Origin: VAXT01 sp963774625
GTDB taxonomy: Bacteria; Actinomycetota; Thermoleophilia; Gaiellales; Gaiellaceae
Reading direction: 5' to 3'
Assembly (NCBI GenBank): GCA_963774625.1
Contig: CAVZFQ010000013.1
Location: forward strand, 992,001-1,056,000
Length of the DNA: 64,000 bases
The stretch's first letter is position 1. The number at the start of each line of letters is the position of its first letter. Position numbers and translations under genes: made by a program. Shown one piece after another: positions 8,380-15,764 of this stretch. The notes below the pieces were generated by a model that saw only the letters and a program-made list of their open reading frames with translations, did no database searches and was not told the DNA's origin.

Positions 8380-8418
8380 GTGCCGCGTCCGGCTCGCTTT
8401 GACCTGTCACCCGATGGG

Positions 8419-8424
8419 TAGCCT
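8419..8424 (+). promoter_or_regulatory. TAGCCT -10-like box of the EamA gene
   Basis: TAGCCT stands three bases before ATG 8428 and six before the following in-frame GTG 8431. The six-base spacing seen at other genes here suggests the GTG may be the true leaderless start. It faces away from the purL box about 40 bases away. Confidence 0.45.
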
Positions 8425-8427
8425 CTG

Positions 8428-9339
8428 ATGGTGCGCGGCTACGTCCCACTTCTGCTCGTGCTGGCGGCGCTCTGGGGCTCCTCCTTCATGTTCATCAAGG
8501 TTGCGGTCGACGAGCTCGCGCCGACGACGACGATGGGCTTCCGGCTCGCCCTGTCCGCGATCCCGCTCATCGGGTTGCTCGTCGCGCGCCATGGCTGGCA
8601 CAAGGCCTGGAGCGAGATGCGGAAGATCACGAAGCCGGCGATCATCCTCGGCGCGGTCAACACCGCGGTGCCCTTCACGCTCATCGCGTGGGGCGAGACG
8701 AAGGTCGACTCCGGCGTCGCGGCGATCGCGAACGCGACAGTCCCGATCTTCGTCGCGGCCCTCGCCATCCACTTCCGGCCGGCTGAGAAGTCCACCGGCC
8801 TGCGCCTGTTCGGGATCCTGCTCGGCATCGCGGGCGTCGCCATCCTCGCCGGTGTTCGACCCGAGGGCGGCTGGTGGGGATTCGCGGGCACGATGGCCGT
8901 GGTCGTGGCCTCCTTTGCGTACGCCATCGGGACGATGTACACGCAGACGCTGCTCGTCGAAACGGAAAACCTGGTGCTGGCCGCGGCCTCGATCATGTGG
9001 GGCGCGATCCTGCTCCTGCCGATCGGCCTCGCGCAGGCTCCGAGCCACTTTCCGAGCTGGAAAGTCGTCGGCTCGGTGGCGGCGCTCGCCTTCCTGGGCA
9101 CCGTGATCGGCCAGCTGCTCTTCTTCCGGCTGATCTTCAGCTACGGCTCGGCTCGTGCCGCGCTCGTCGTCTACCTGCTGCCCGTGACCGCGCTCTTCTA
9201 CGGCGCGCTGTTGCTCGACGAGCCGATCACCGTCCAGGCGATCGCGGGTCTCGTGCTGATCCTCATCGGGACGGCGCTCGGTTCCGGAGTCGCGTTGCGG
9301 CGGCGGCGGCAGGCCGAGGCGGTACCGGCCGCGCCGTGA
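8428..9339 (+). CDS. EamA-family (DMT superfamily) transporter
   Basis: Protein of 303 residues with ten hydrophobic segments arranged as two five-helix EamA repeats. Repeat one opens LLLVLAALWGSSFMFIKVAV and repeat two opens near residue 152 (FAGTMAVVVASFAYAIGTMY). The second ends LLLDEPITVQAIAGLVLILI, a typical DMT closing helix. The family exports metabolites or amino acids; the substrate cannot be inferred here. The TGA stop overlaps the GTG start of the next gene (GTGA). Confidence 0.87.
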   Translation: MVRGYVPLLLVLAALWGSSFMFIKVAVDELAPTTTMGFRLALSAIPLIGLLVARHGWHKAWSEMRKITKPAIILGAVNTAVPFTLIAWGETKVDSGVAAIANATVPIFVAALAIHFRPAEKSTGLRLFGILLGIAGVAILAGVRPEGGWWGFAGTMAVVVASFAYAIGTMYTQTLLVETENLVLAAASIMWGAILLLPIGLAQAPSHFPSWKVVGSVAALAFLGTVIGQLLFFRLIFSYGSARAALVVYLLPVTALFYGALLLDEPITVQAIAGLVLILIGTALGSGVALRRRRQAEAVPAAP

Positions 9340-9877
9340 GCGAGATCCTCTCCGGCGACGGCTTCCGGCTCCGGCGGGCGAGCCCTGACGACGCGGAGTT
9401 CTACGCGGAGCTCGCTTCGCACGAAGACGTCGAGCCCTATCTCGCGGTCGTTCGCGCCCATACGCGCGAAGACGTGCAGTCCGAGATCGAGCAGTCCGTG
9501 GCGGAGCCCAGGGAGACCGGGCGGTTCGTGATCGAGGTCGAGCAGGACGGCGACTGGCGGCGCGCGGGGGTCCTCGGTTACGACGTCGCGAACCGCCGCA
9601 GCCGCATCGCGCACCTCGGCGGACTGGCGGTGCACCCGGACTTTCGCGGCCGCCACCTCTCCGACGAGGCGGCGCACGTTCTTCAGCGCTACCTGCTCGT
9701 CGACCTGGACTACCACCGGCTGCAGCTCGAGGTCTACGGGTTCAACGAGCGGGCGATCAAGCATGCCGAGCGGGCCGGCTTCGTACGCGAGGGCGTCAAG
9801 CGCAAGGCGTACTGGCGCCACGGCGAGTGGGTGGACGGCGTCATCTGTTCGGGTTGTTGCGAGAGGATCTCGAATGA
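9336..9877 (+). pseudogene. GNAT acetyltransferase (RimJ/RimL-like), frameshifted near its 3' end
   Basis: Protein of about 180 residues once repaired. The GNAT core is seen at HLGGLAVHPDFRGRHLSDEA (acetyl-CoA loop) and LQLEVYGFNERAIKHAERAGF, then FVREGVKRKAYWRHGEWVDG as in RimJ/RimL-type enzymes. After GTC ATC (9840-9845) the frame is lost. The expected end FGLLREDLE-stop is encoded one frame over at 9848-9877. One base appears to be missing. Read literally, the protein would run on into nonsense to 10106. This is either a sequencing indel or a real lesion. It starts at GTG 9336, overlapping the EamA gene. Confidence 0.7.
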
Positions 9878-10411
9878 TGAAATGGTGGCTGCTTGTCGCC
9901 GGCGCAGGGCTCGCGTTGCTCGTCGCTGCCTGGGTCATGGGTCGCGACTCGGCGGACGCCGCTCGAGACGTATCGCGTCGGAGGTCTCTCCTTCGAGCAC
10001 CCGGCAAGTTGGCATGTCCTGTCGCCCGCGGCGCGTTCCGAGGTCTTCGCCTATGCAAGCACCGACCGGCTCGAGGACCCGTGTCGTCTCTCCTTCGACA
10101 CGGTGAGTTGTGACTGGCCCCTCACCCGGCTGAGCAGCTCGGGCGCCCTCGTGACGGTTTCGCGCTCAGCCGACGACTTCAGAGAAATGCGAGGGGTGCG
10201 AACGACTATCGGCGGTCGGAAGGCTCGGGTCCAGATTCGAAGACCCGGGGTCTGCAATGCGGTCGGCGGCGACTACACGATGCTCACGCAGATCGAGAGC
10301 GACCGGACCAACCACTACCTCGTCATCAGCTGTCTGCGAGATTCGAACGGCTCAGGCGAACGTGATGCGCGTCGCCTGGTTTCCTCCATCCACTTCGACC
10401 GGGAGGCGTGA
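9874..10411 (+). pseudogene. Hypothetical membrane-anchored protein, frameshifted near residue 28
   Basis: The N-terminus MMKWWLLVAGAGLALLVAAW is a clear membrane anchor or signal. It is read from ATG 9874, which overlaps the repaired stop of the acetyltransferase. Around 9945-9962 the reading frame must move by one base to reach the continuing sequence ETYRVGGLSFEHPASWHV, which runs to 10411. The repaired protein has about 178 residues and is mostly extracytoplasmic, with four Cys. I do not recognise the family. An extra base is the simplest explanation. Confidence 0.55.
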
Positions 10412-10415
10412 ACCA

Positions 10416-10790
10416 ATGGAGCTCATCCACACCTGCTACCGGATCACCGACATCGACCGCTCGGTCGCGTTCTACGAGGCACTCGGCTTCGAGGAGCGGC
10501 GCCGCATGCCGATCCGCGACGAGGCGACCAACGTCTTCATGGGCCTCCCAGGCGACGGCGACCGGCTCGAGCTGACCTACAACCACGGGGTCGACTCGTA
10601 CGAGCTCGGCACGGGCTACGGCCACATCGCGGTCACGGTGGACGACCTCGACGGGACGCTGGCCCGCCTCGCCGAGAAGGGCATCGAGCCGGAGAAACCG
10701 CCGTATCAGGTGCGAGAGGGCGGCTCGCGGCTGTGCTTCGTCCGCGATCCGGACGAATACCGGATCGAGCTGATCGAGCGCTCCGGCTAG
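10416..10790 (+). CDS. gloA: Lactoylglutathione lyase-like glyoxalase I
   Basis: Protein of 124 residues matching the short GloA type along its whole length. The block LELTYNHGVDSYELGTGYGH is strongly conserved with enterobacterial GloA. Metal ligands expected for the family are visible: His5, Glu near 54, His near 74 and Glu near 120 (RIELIE). It would convert the methylglyoxal-thiol hemithioacetal. Actinobacteria mostly use mycothiol rather than glutathione, so the thiol partner is uncertain. ATG 10416 follows the previous stop by five bases with GGGAGGCG upstream. Confidence 0.85.
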   Translation: MELIHTCYRITDIDRSVAFYEALGFEERRRMPIRDEATNVFMGLPGDGDRLELTYNHGVDSYELGTGYGHIAVTVDDLDGTLARLAEKGIEPEKPPYQVREGGSRLCFVRDPDEYRIELIERSG

Positions 10791-10838
10791 TCACTACCTA
10801 GTTTTCTGGCGGAGACCGGCGTAACCTCGCAGGTCAGC

Positions 10839-11639
10839 ATGAGCGAGCTGACCGCGACAGCCAAGGTCGCTTCAGAGGCCTCCCGCGAGCGGGACCGGAC
10901 GATCCGCCATCGAGTGCGTGAACGGCGGTTCTGGGGCTACCTCTTCTGGGGCTTCATGGGGCTGGTGATCGCGGTGCCGGAGCTCTCGGCCGCATTCCTC
11001 AAGGAGTACGTTCCGTGGCCCACGATCTCGGGGACGATCGGCTACCTCGAGTACTGGCATCCGTGGGTCGCCATCATCGTGGTCGGTGCGATCGTCTGGT
11101 GGGCGCTTCACGTCGTCGAGTTCGGGCCGGAGAAGAGGCCCGTGCTGGGAATCGACATCGACGAGAACCCCGAGAAGCGATACGTGAACACGCCGGGCGG
11201 CATGAGCACCAGGGCAGTGCAGATCACCCCACCGTCGAATCGCTTCGGCATCATCTACATGCTGATCGGAGCGATCGCGGTCATCGTCCCCAGCTTCGCG
11301 GTTGCTCTCGTCATTCGCCCGGACGACGAGTACCTCCTCGGCGAAGTTCTCTACGGCGCGATCCTGATCTTCTGGATCTTGATTCCCCTGTACCTGGGCT
11401 ACCAGGGGAGGGACGTTCCGTGGCCCACGCTCTTCGAGACGTTCAGGGCTTTCGCGCACCTCGAGAAGTTCAAGGTCATGGCGACCGTAATCGCCGGCGG
11501 AATCCTCGTGCTCCTGATCCACCTCGTGCTCTATCCCTGGCCGTCGACGATTCCCGACATACAGGATCTCCACCGGCAGTCCAACGATCAGCGGCACCAG
11601 GAGAAGAAGGAAAGCGAGCCTTCACCGTTCGCCCCTTAG
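10839..11639 (+). CDS. Hypothetical integral membrane protein
   Basis: Protein of 266 residues with about five transmembrane segments: WGYLFWGFMGLVIAVPELSA near residue 32, VAIIVVGAIVWWALHVV near 77, IIYMLIGAIAVIVPSFAVAL near 138, YGAILIFWILIPLYLGY near 171 and VMATVIAGGILVLLIHLVL near 205. N- and C-terminal tails are charged and probably cytoplasmic. A TAACCT box lies 11 bases before the ATG. I do not recognise the family and the neighbours give no functional clue. Confidence 0.7.
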   Translation: MSELTATAKVASEASRERDRTIRHRVRERRFWGYLFWGFMGLVIAVPELSAAFLKEYVPWPTISGTIGYLEYWHPWVAIIVVGAIVWWALHVVEFGPEKRPVLGIDIDENPEKRYVNTPGGMSTRAVQITPPSNRFGIIYMLIGAIAVIVPSFAVALVIRPDDEYLLGEVLYGAILIFWILIPLYLGYQGRDVPWPTLFETFRAFAHLEKFKVMATVIAGGILVLLIHLVLYPWPSTIPDIQDLHRQSNDQRHQEKKESEPSPFAP

Positions 11640-11771
11640 CTGCGGACTTCGATGACGCGGCCGGCCACTAGAAGCCGGAGTTGTAGGTCGAGCGAAGTGC
11701 TCCGGGCGGTGGGCATCGGGTTTAGGATCGACCCCGGAAATCAGGCCGCAATTCGAGGGACGGGGGATTCC

Positions 11772-13541
11772 ATGCGACGTGCCTGGCTCTATCTGGTCTT
11801 TGCGCTGAGCGTTCCGGTTGCGCTGCTGGTCATCTCGACCGGCGGTGCCGCGCAGCCGGCTGTTACCGAGGGGACACCGACGGCGATCGGAAGCGGCGGC
11901 GCGGTCGCCACCGTTGAGACGCTCGCCAGCGAGGCCGCCGTGGAGGCGCTGCGTGACGGCGCGAACGCGGTCGACGCCGCAGTCGTGGCTGCGGCCGTCC
12001 TGGGCGTCACCGAGCCGTTCTCGTGCGGCATCGGCGGCGGCGGCTTCATGGTCATCCGGACGAGCGACGGCGAGGTCACGACAATCGACCACCGCGAGAC
12101 GGCGCCGGCCGCGATGCGACCGAATTCCTTCCTCGAGAACGGAGTGCCGCTGCCGTTCAACGACGCGCGCTACAGCGGGCTGTCGGCCGGCGTGCCGGGG
12201 ACCGTGCGCGGCTGGGACGAGGCCTTGAATCGCTTCGGGACGATGACGCTCGAGGAGGCGCTGCAGCCGGGAATCGACGTCGCCAGCGAGGGGTTCGTCA
12301 TCGACCAGACCTTCTTCAGCCAGGTGCAGCAGAACCTCGACTACTTCGACGATGTTCCCTCGACCCGCGCGCTGTACCTGGACCCAGACGGCACGCCGCG
12401 CGACGTGGGGACGGTGCTGCGCAATCCCGACCTGGCGCGAGCGTACGCACGAATCGGTCACCTGGGCGCCAAGGGCTTCTACCGGGGCGCGATTGCCGAC
12501 GCGATGGTCGAGTCGGTCCGGCACCCGCCCGTGGCGTCGGACGCCAACCACGTCTGGCGCGCAGGGCTGATGACGATGCGTGACGTCAAGGACTACACGG
12601 CGCCCGAGCGCGAGCCGACGAGGGTCGGTTACAGGGGGCTCGACGTCTACAGCATGGGCCCTCCGTCGAGCGGCGGCTCGACAGACGGCGAGGCGCTGAA
12701 CATCCTCGAGGGATTCGACTTCGACGCCTCGGACCGCGCGGAGGCGCTGCACTTCTTCCTCGAAGCCTCGCGCTTCTCCTTCGCCGACCGCAACGCGTAC
12801 GTGGCCGATCCCGATTACTTCGACGTGCCGCTCAGGGGCCTGTTGTCTGACGGATTCGCGGCCGAGCGCCGGGCGCTCATCAATCCGAACCAGGCAGCGA
12901 CGAGTCCGGTACCGCCGGGCAATCCGTATCCGTACGACACCGCCGGTGAGGCCAGCGCGACGGCGGAGCAGTCGGAGACCACGACGCATCTGAGCGTGTC
13001 CGACCGCTGGGGCAACGTCGTCTCCTACACGTACACGATCGAGTCGACCGGAGGGAACGGCGTCGTCGTGCCCGGTTGGGGCTTCCTCCTCAACAACGAG
13101 CTGACCGACTTCAACTTCGACTCGCTGACGCATCCCAACCGCGTCGAGGGCGGGAAGCGGCCGCGCAGCTCGATGAGCCCGACCATCGTCCTCGACGACG
13201 GTCAGCCGTTTCTGGCCCTCGGCTCGCCCGGCGGCTCGATGATCATCACGACGGTGCTGCAGATCCTCGTCGACCGCCTGGATCTCGGGGCGACGCTGCC
13301 GCAGGCGATCGCCGCGCCACGGGCGAGCCAGCGGAACACGTTGCTGACCGCGGCGGAACCGGCTTTCATCAACTCGCCGGAAGGTCAGGCCCTCGTCGCC
13401 CGGTTTGGTCATGGGTTCTCGACGACGGCCGAGATCGGCGCCGCGACCGGCATCGAGTTCCTCGGCGGCGGCCGTGTGCTCGCGGCCGCGGAGCCGCAAC
13501 GCCGTGGCGGAGGTAGCGCGATGGTCGAGGAGCCGGAATAG
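11772..13541 (+). CDS. ggt: Gamma-glutamyltransferase
   Basis: Secreted Ntn-hydrolase of 589 residues that cleaves and transfers gamma-glutamyl groups. The signal segment is WLYLVFALSVPVALLVIS. The body has the family signature FSCGIGGGGFMVIRT near residue 81. The autocleavage and catalytic Thr begins TTHLSVSDRWGNVVSYTYTI near residue 405, and oxyanion-region residues lie in PRSSMSPTIVLDDGQP. The order and length match the heterodimer precursor. ATG 11772 is chosen because it gives the signal peptide; earlier in-frame codons do not. Confidence 0.9.
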   Translation: MRRAWLYLVFALSVPVALLVISTGGAAQPAVTEGTPTAIGSGGAVATVETLASEAAVEALRDGANAVDAAVVAAAVLGVTEPFSCGIGGGGFMVIRTSDGEVTTIDHRETAPAAMRPNSFLENGVPLPFNDARYSGLSAGVPGTVRGWDEALNRFGTMTLEEALQPGIDVASEGFVIDQTFFSQVQQNLDYFDDVPSTRALYLDPDGTPRDVGTVLRNPDLARAYARIGHLGAKGFYRGAIADAMVESVRHPPVASDANHVWRAGLMTMRDVKDYTAPEREPTRVGYRGLDVYSMGPPSSGGSTDGEALNILEGFDFDASDRAEALHFFLEASRFSFADRNAYVADPDYFDVPLRGLLSDGFAAERRALINPNQAATSPVPPGNPYPYDTAGEASATAEQSETTTHLSVSDRWGNVVSYTYTIESTGGNGVVVPGWGFLLNNELTDFNFDSLTHPNRVEGGKRPRSSMSPTIVLDDGQPFLALGSPGGSMIITTVLQILVDRLDLGATLPQAIAAPRASQRNTLLTAAEPAFINSPEGQALVARFGHGFSTTAEIGAATGIEFLGGGRVLAAAEPQRRGGGSAMVEEPE

Positions 13542-13660
13542 GTCGGCCGTCAACGCTCTACGGAGCCGAGCAGTCGCGCTTTGCCCGGTACCTGGAGCGC
13601 CGCGAGCAGCGCCGCCCCGACCTGATCGCGCGCGAGCTAAGGCGGCGGCTGCTCGGAGGG

Positions 13661-14188
13661 TTGCGCGGCCGGGTCATCGAGGTCGGCTCGGGTGACGGGC
13701 GCTCGTTCGAGTTCTATCCACCGGCCGTGAACGGCGTGCTCGCCGTCGAGCCTGACCCGACGGCACGCACAGCGGCGGAGGAACGGGGCCGAAGCGCGCC
13801 CGTGCCGATCGAGGTCGTCGAAGGCTTCGCGGAGGCGCTTCCTGCCGAGGACGGATCGTTCGATGCCGCAGTCGTGATGGGGGTCCTCTGCAGCGTCCCG
13901 GACCCGGCCGCGGCCCTTCGGGAGTTGCGGCGTGTCCTGGCGCCCGGCGGAGAGCTCCGCTTCTGGGAGCACGTCCGGTCTAGCAACGCCCTCTTCCATG
14001 GGTTCCAGTGCGCGACCGACTCGCTCTTCTGGACGAAGGCGCTCGGTGGCTGCGAGACGACCCGCGACACCGAGAGCGCCATCCGCGCAGCCGGGTTCGA
14101 GCTCGTCGAGCTCGACCATGGCTTCCACTCGTCGTCCCTGCTGACGCTTCCCTGCGCGCCGTACGTGTTGGGTGTTGCGCGCTCGTGA
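13661..14188 (+). CDS. SAM-dependent methyltransferase (class I), start uncertain
   Basis: Class I methyltransferase fold. Motif I is VIEVGSGDGRSFEFYP, the acidic end of strand 2 is VLAVEPDP, motif II is FDAAVVMGVLCSV and motif III follows in LRELRRVLAPGGELRFWEHV. The substrate is unknown. From TTG 13661 the protein has 175 residues. The frame stays open and reads family-like sequence (YGAEQSRFARYLERREQRR) for another 100 or so bases upstream, yet no ATG, GTG or TTG occurs there before a stop at 13514. The true start is either a rare codon or hidden by an indel. Confidence 0.78.
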   Translation: MRGRVIEVGSGDGRSFEFYPPAVNGVLAVEPDPTARTAAEERGRSAPVPIEVVEGFAEALPAEDGSFDAAVVMGVLCSVPDPAAALRELRRVLAPGGELRFWEHVRSSNALFHGFQCATDSLFWTKALGGCETTRDTESAIRAAGFELVELDHGFHSSSLLTLPCAPYVLGVARS

Positions 14189-14206
14189 CCAGCTCTACCC
14201 AAGGGC

Positions 14207-14275
14207 CGTGCGGGTGGGCGCGCCCTTCGCGACCCGGACGGTTACCGCATTGAGCTCGTTGAGCGCGCCCAGCTA
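14207..14275 (+). pseudogene. Remnant of a glyoxalase/VOC gene 3' end
   Basis: Codons here read RAGGRALRDPDGYRIELVER, which parallels the last part of the intact glyoxalase I at 10416-10790 (REGGSRLCFVRDPDEYRIEL). No start codon or upstream half is present. It looks like a leftover 3' fragment after a deletion or transfer. The rest of the 14189-14362 gap holds nothing else I can support. Confidence 0.4.
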
Positions 14276-14362
14276 GCCGCGCGCTTTCTTCGCGTCGAGT
14301 TCCGCCTGACCCTTCTCGGTTCTTCCACGTCTTTGAACTTCTTGGCACGCCACGACTTGATC

Positions 14363-15685
14363 TCAGCCGCGTGCGGCGTGCAGGCGTCCGCCGGAGCGGA
14401 ACCAAGCTATGCGGCCCTCGTCGTCACGCACGAAGTCGCCGCGCGAGCCGGTGAGCGGGCCGTCCTCGACGAAGACCCGGTCGGTGTCGTAGAACGCGAG
14501 CGTCGCCGCCGGCGGAGGCGGCAACGGCGGCGTGTCGTTGGTCGGGAAGCCGGCCTTGAAAGTCGTCTGGCCGACGAGTCGGCCGTCCACGGCCCGGAGC
14601 TCGATCTCGGACCACGGGTTCGAGTAGACGCCGGCGTACTCGGCGAGTTGTTCGTGCGAGAGATGGCGCGGCTCTGGGTCGCGTGCGTCGATCCCGAGGT
14701 AGAGGCGCAACGCGTGGCGCGTGACGTCACGGAGTACGTCGCTGCCCGCTGGAGAATGATTAGTCAGGATCGCGAGCGCGAAACCGGCCTCGGGCGCCAG
14801 CATCAGGCGCGCCATCTGGCCGTTCGTGCCGCCGTCGTGCTCGGCGAACACAAACCCGTCGACCTCGCGAACGAACCAGGTCAGGGCCATCTTGCGCCCC
14901 AGGTCATCGGTCTCGATCTGTGGCTCGCGCATTTGCGGCCCGGCAGGCCATTCGAAGTGGAAGCGCGCGTAACGAAGGAGGTCACGGACGTTTGAAGTGA
15001 TTCCGCCGGCCGCGCTCGCGGCACGTGCGAGCGACCAGGGGCGAGCGACGATCGTCCGCCCGTCTTCGTCCCTGTGCCCAACGGCGAACCGGTGGCTCAT
15101 CACCTCCTCGGAGAAGAAGAAGCTGCTTTTCATCCCAAGGGGTTCGAGCACGAGCTCGCGCGCCGCAGTCTCGAACGGCCTGCGCGTGAGCACCTCGATC
15201 ACGCGACCCGCAACGTAAAAGCCGGAGTTGCAGTACGACCAGAGCTGCCCGAGCGGCGCCAGCTGGGGGAGCTCCGCAACCTCGAGCAGGATCCGCTCGA
15301 CCGCGTCGTCGCCGCGGCTCGGGTCGGCGAAGTAGTCGCCGAACCAGCCGCCGGTATGGGTGAGGAGATGGCGCATCGTGACGCGCTCAGCGACGTCGTC
15401 GTCCGCGAGCCGGAGTGCAGGCAGATAGCGCCGGATCGGGGCGTCGAGATCCAGCTCGCCCTTCTCGACGAGCTGCAAGGCCAGTGTGCCGGTCACGGTT
15501 TTCGTGATCGAGCCGATCTGGAAGAGAGTCCCTGCGTCGACCTCGAGCGGATGCTCGACGCTCGTAACCCCGAAGCCGGCCACGTCTTCAGCACCTTCGT
15601 GGTCGACGCCCACGGACGCTCCAGGTACGCCGAACCGTTCGAGCGATTCCCGGGCTGCCTCGCGAAGCGTCTCGAACCGAGTCAC
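14363..15685 (-). CDS. Beta-lactamase-fold serine hydrolase (class C / D-Ala peptidase type)
   Basis: Protein of 440 residues. The active-site Ser-X-X-Lys is in FQIGSITKTVTG near residue 57. The second motif Tyr-X-Asn is in LWSYCNSGFYVAG near 150, and the third-motif equivalent is HDGGTNG near 304. After about residue 340 comes a lipocalin-like C-terminal domain (YAGVYSNPWSEIELRAVDG) common in this family. No signal peptide is seen, so it may be cytoplasmic or exported another way. These proteins range from peptidases to esterases; antibiotic hydrolysis should not be assumed. GTG 15685 is seven bases after a TAGGTT box. Confidence 0.85.
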   Translation of the reverse strand: MTRFETLREAARESLERFGVPGASVGVDHEGAEDVAGFGVTSVEHPLEVDAGTLFQIGSITKTVTGTLALQLVEKGELDLDAPIRRYLPALRLADDDVAERVTMRHLLTHTGGWFGDYFADPSRGDDAVERILLEVAELPQLAPLGQLWSYCNSGFYVAGRVIEVLTRRPFETAARELVLEPLGMKSSFFFSEEVMSHRFAVGHRDEDGRTIVARPWSLARAASAAGGITSNVRDLLRYARFHFEWPAGPQMREPQIETDDLGRKMALTWFVREVDGFVFAEHDGGTNGQMARLMLAPEAGFALAILTNHSPAGSDVLRDVTRHALRLYLGIDARDPEPRHLSHEQLAEYAGVYSNPWSEIELRAVDGRLVGQTTFKAGFPTNDTPPLPPPPAATLAFYDTDRVFVEDGPLTGSRGDFVRDDEGRIAWFRSGGRLHAARG

Positions 15686-15692
15686 GGCCAAG

Positions 15693-15698
15693 AACCTA
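15693..15698 (-). promoter_or_regulatory. TAGGTT -10 box of the serine hydrolase gene
   Basis: TAGGTT on the minus strand, seven bases before GTG 15685. It fits the leaderless pattern seen at purM, purL, purB and others. Confidence 0.5.
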
Positions 15699-15724
15699 AC
15701 GGCCGGCCCATGGGGAATGAGCCG

Positions 15725-15757
15725 AATGGGGGTGGCGGACGACCCGCCACCCCCATT
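15725..15757 (-). terminator. Strong hairpin between two minus-strand genes
   Basis: A perfect 14-base-pair stem pairs AATGGGGGTGGCGG (15725-15738) with CCGCCACCCCCATT (15744-15757) around a 5-base loop. It lies just after the stop of the DUF6351-like gene and before the hydrolase promoter. No U-tract follows on the minus strand, so it may stabilise the 3' end rather than terminate alone. Confidence 0.5.
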
Positions 15758-15764
15758 CGTGCGC

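Noticed and set aside
14276..14362. Short stress-protein-like tail on the minus strand after the hydrolase stop
   Set aside because: About 28 codons ending EKGQAELDAKKARG resemble small CsbD-type proteins, but there is no start, and the stretch is too short to support a gene or a relic with confidence.
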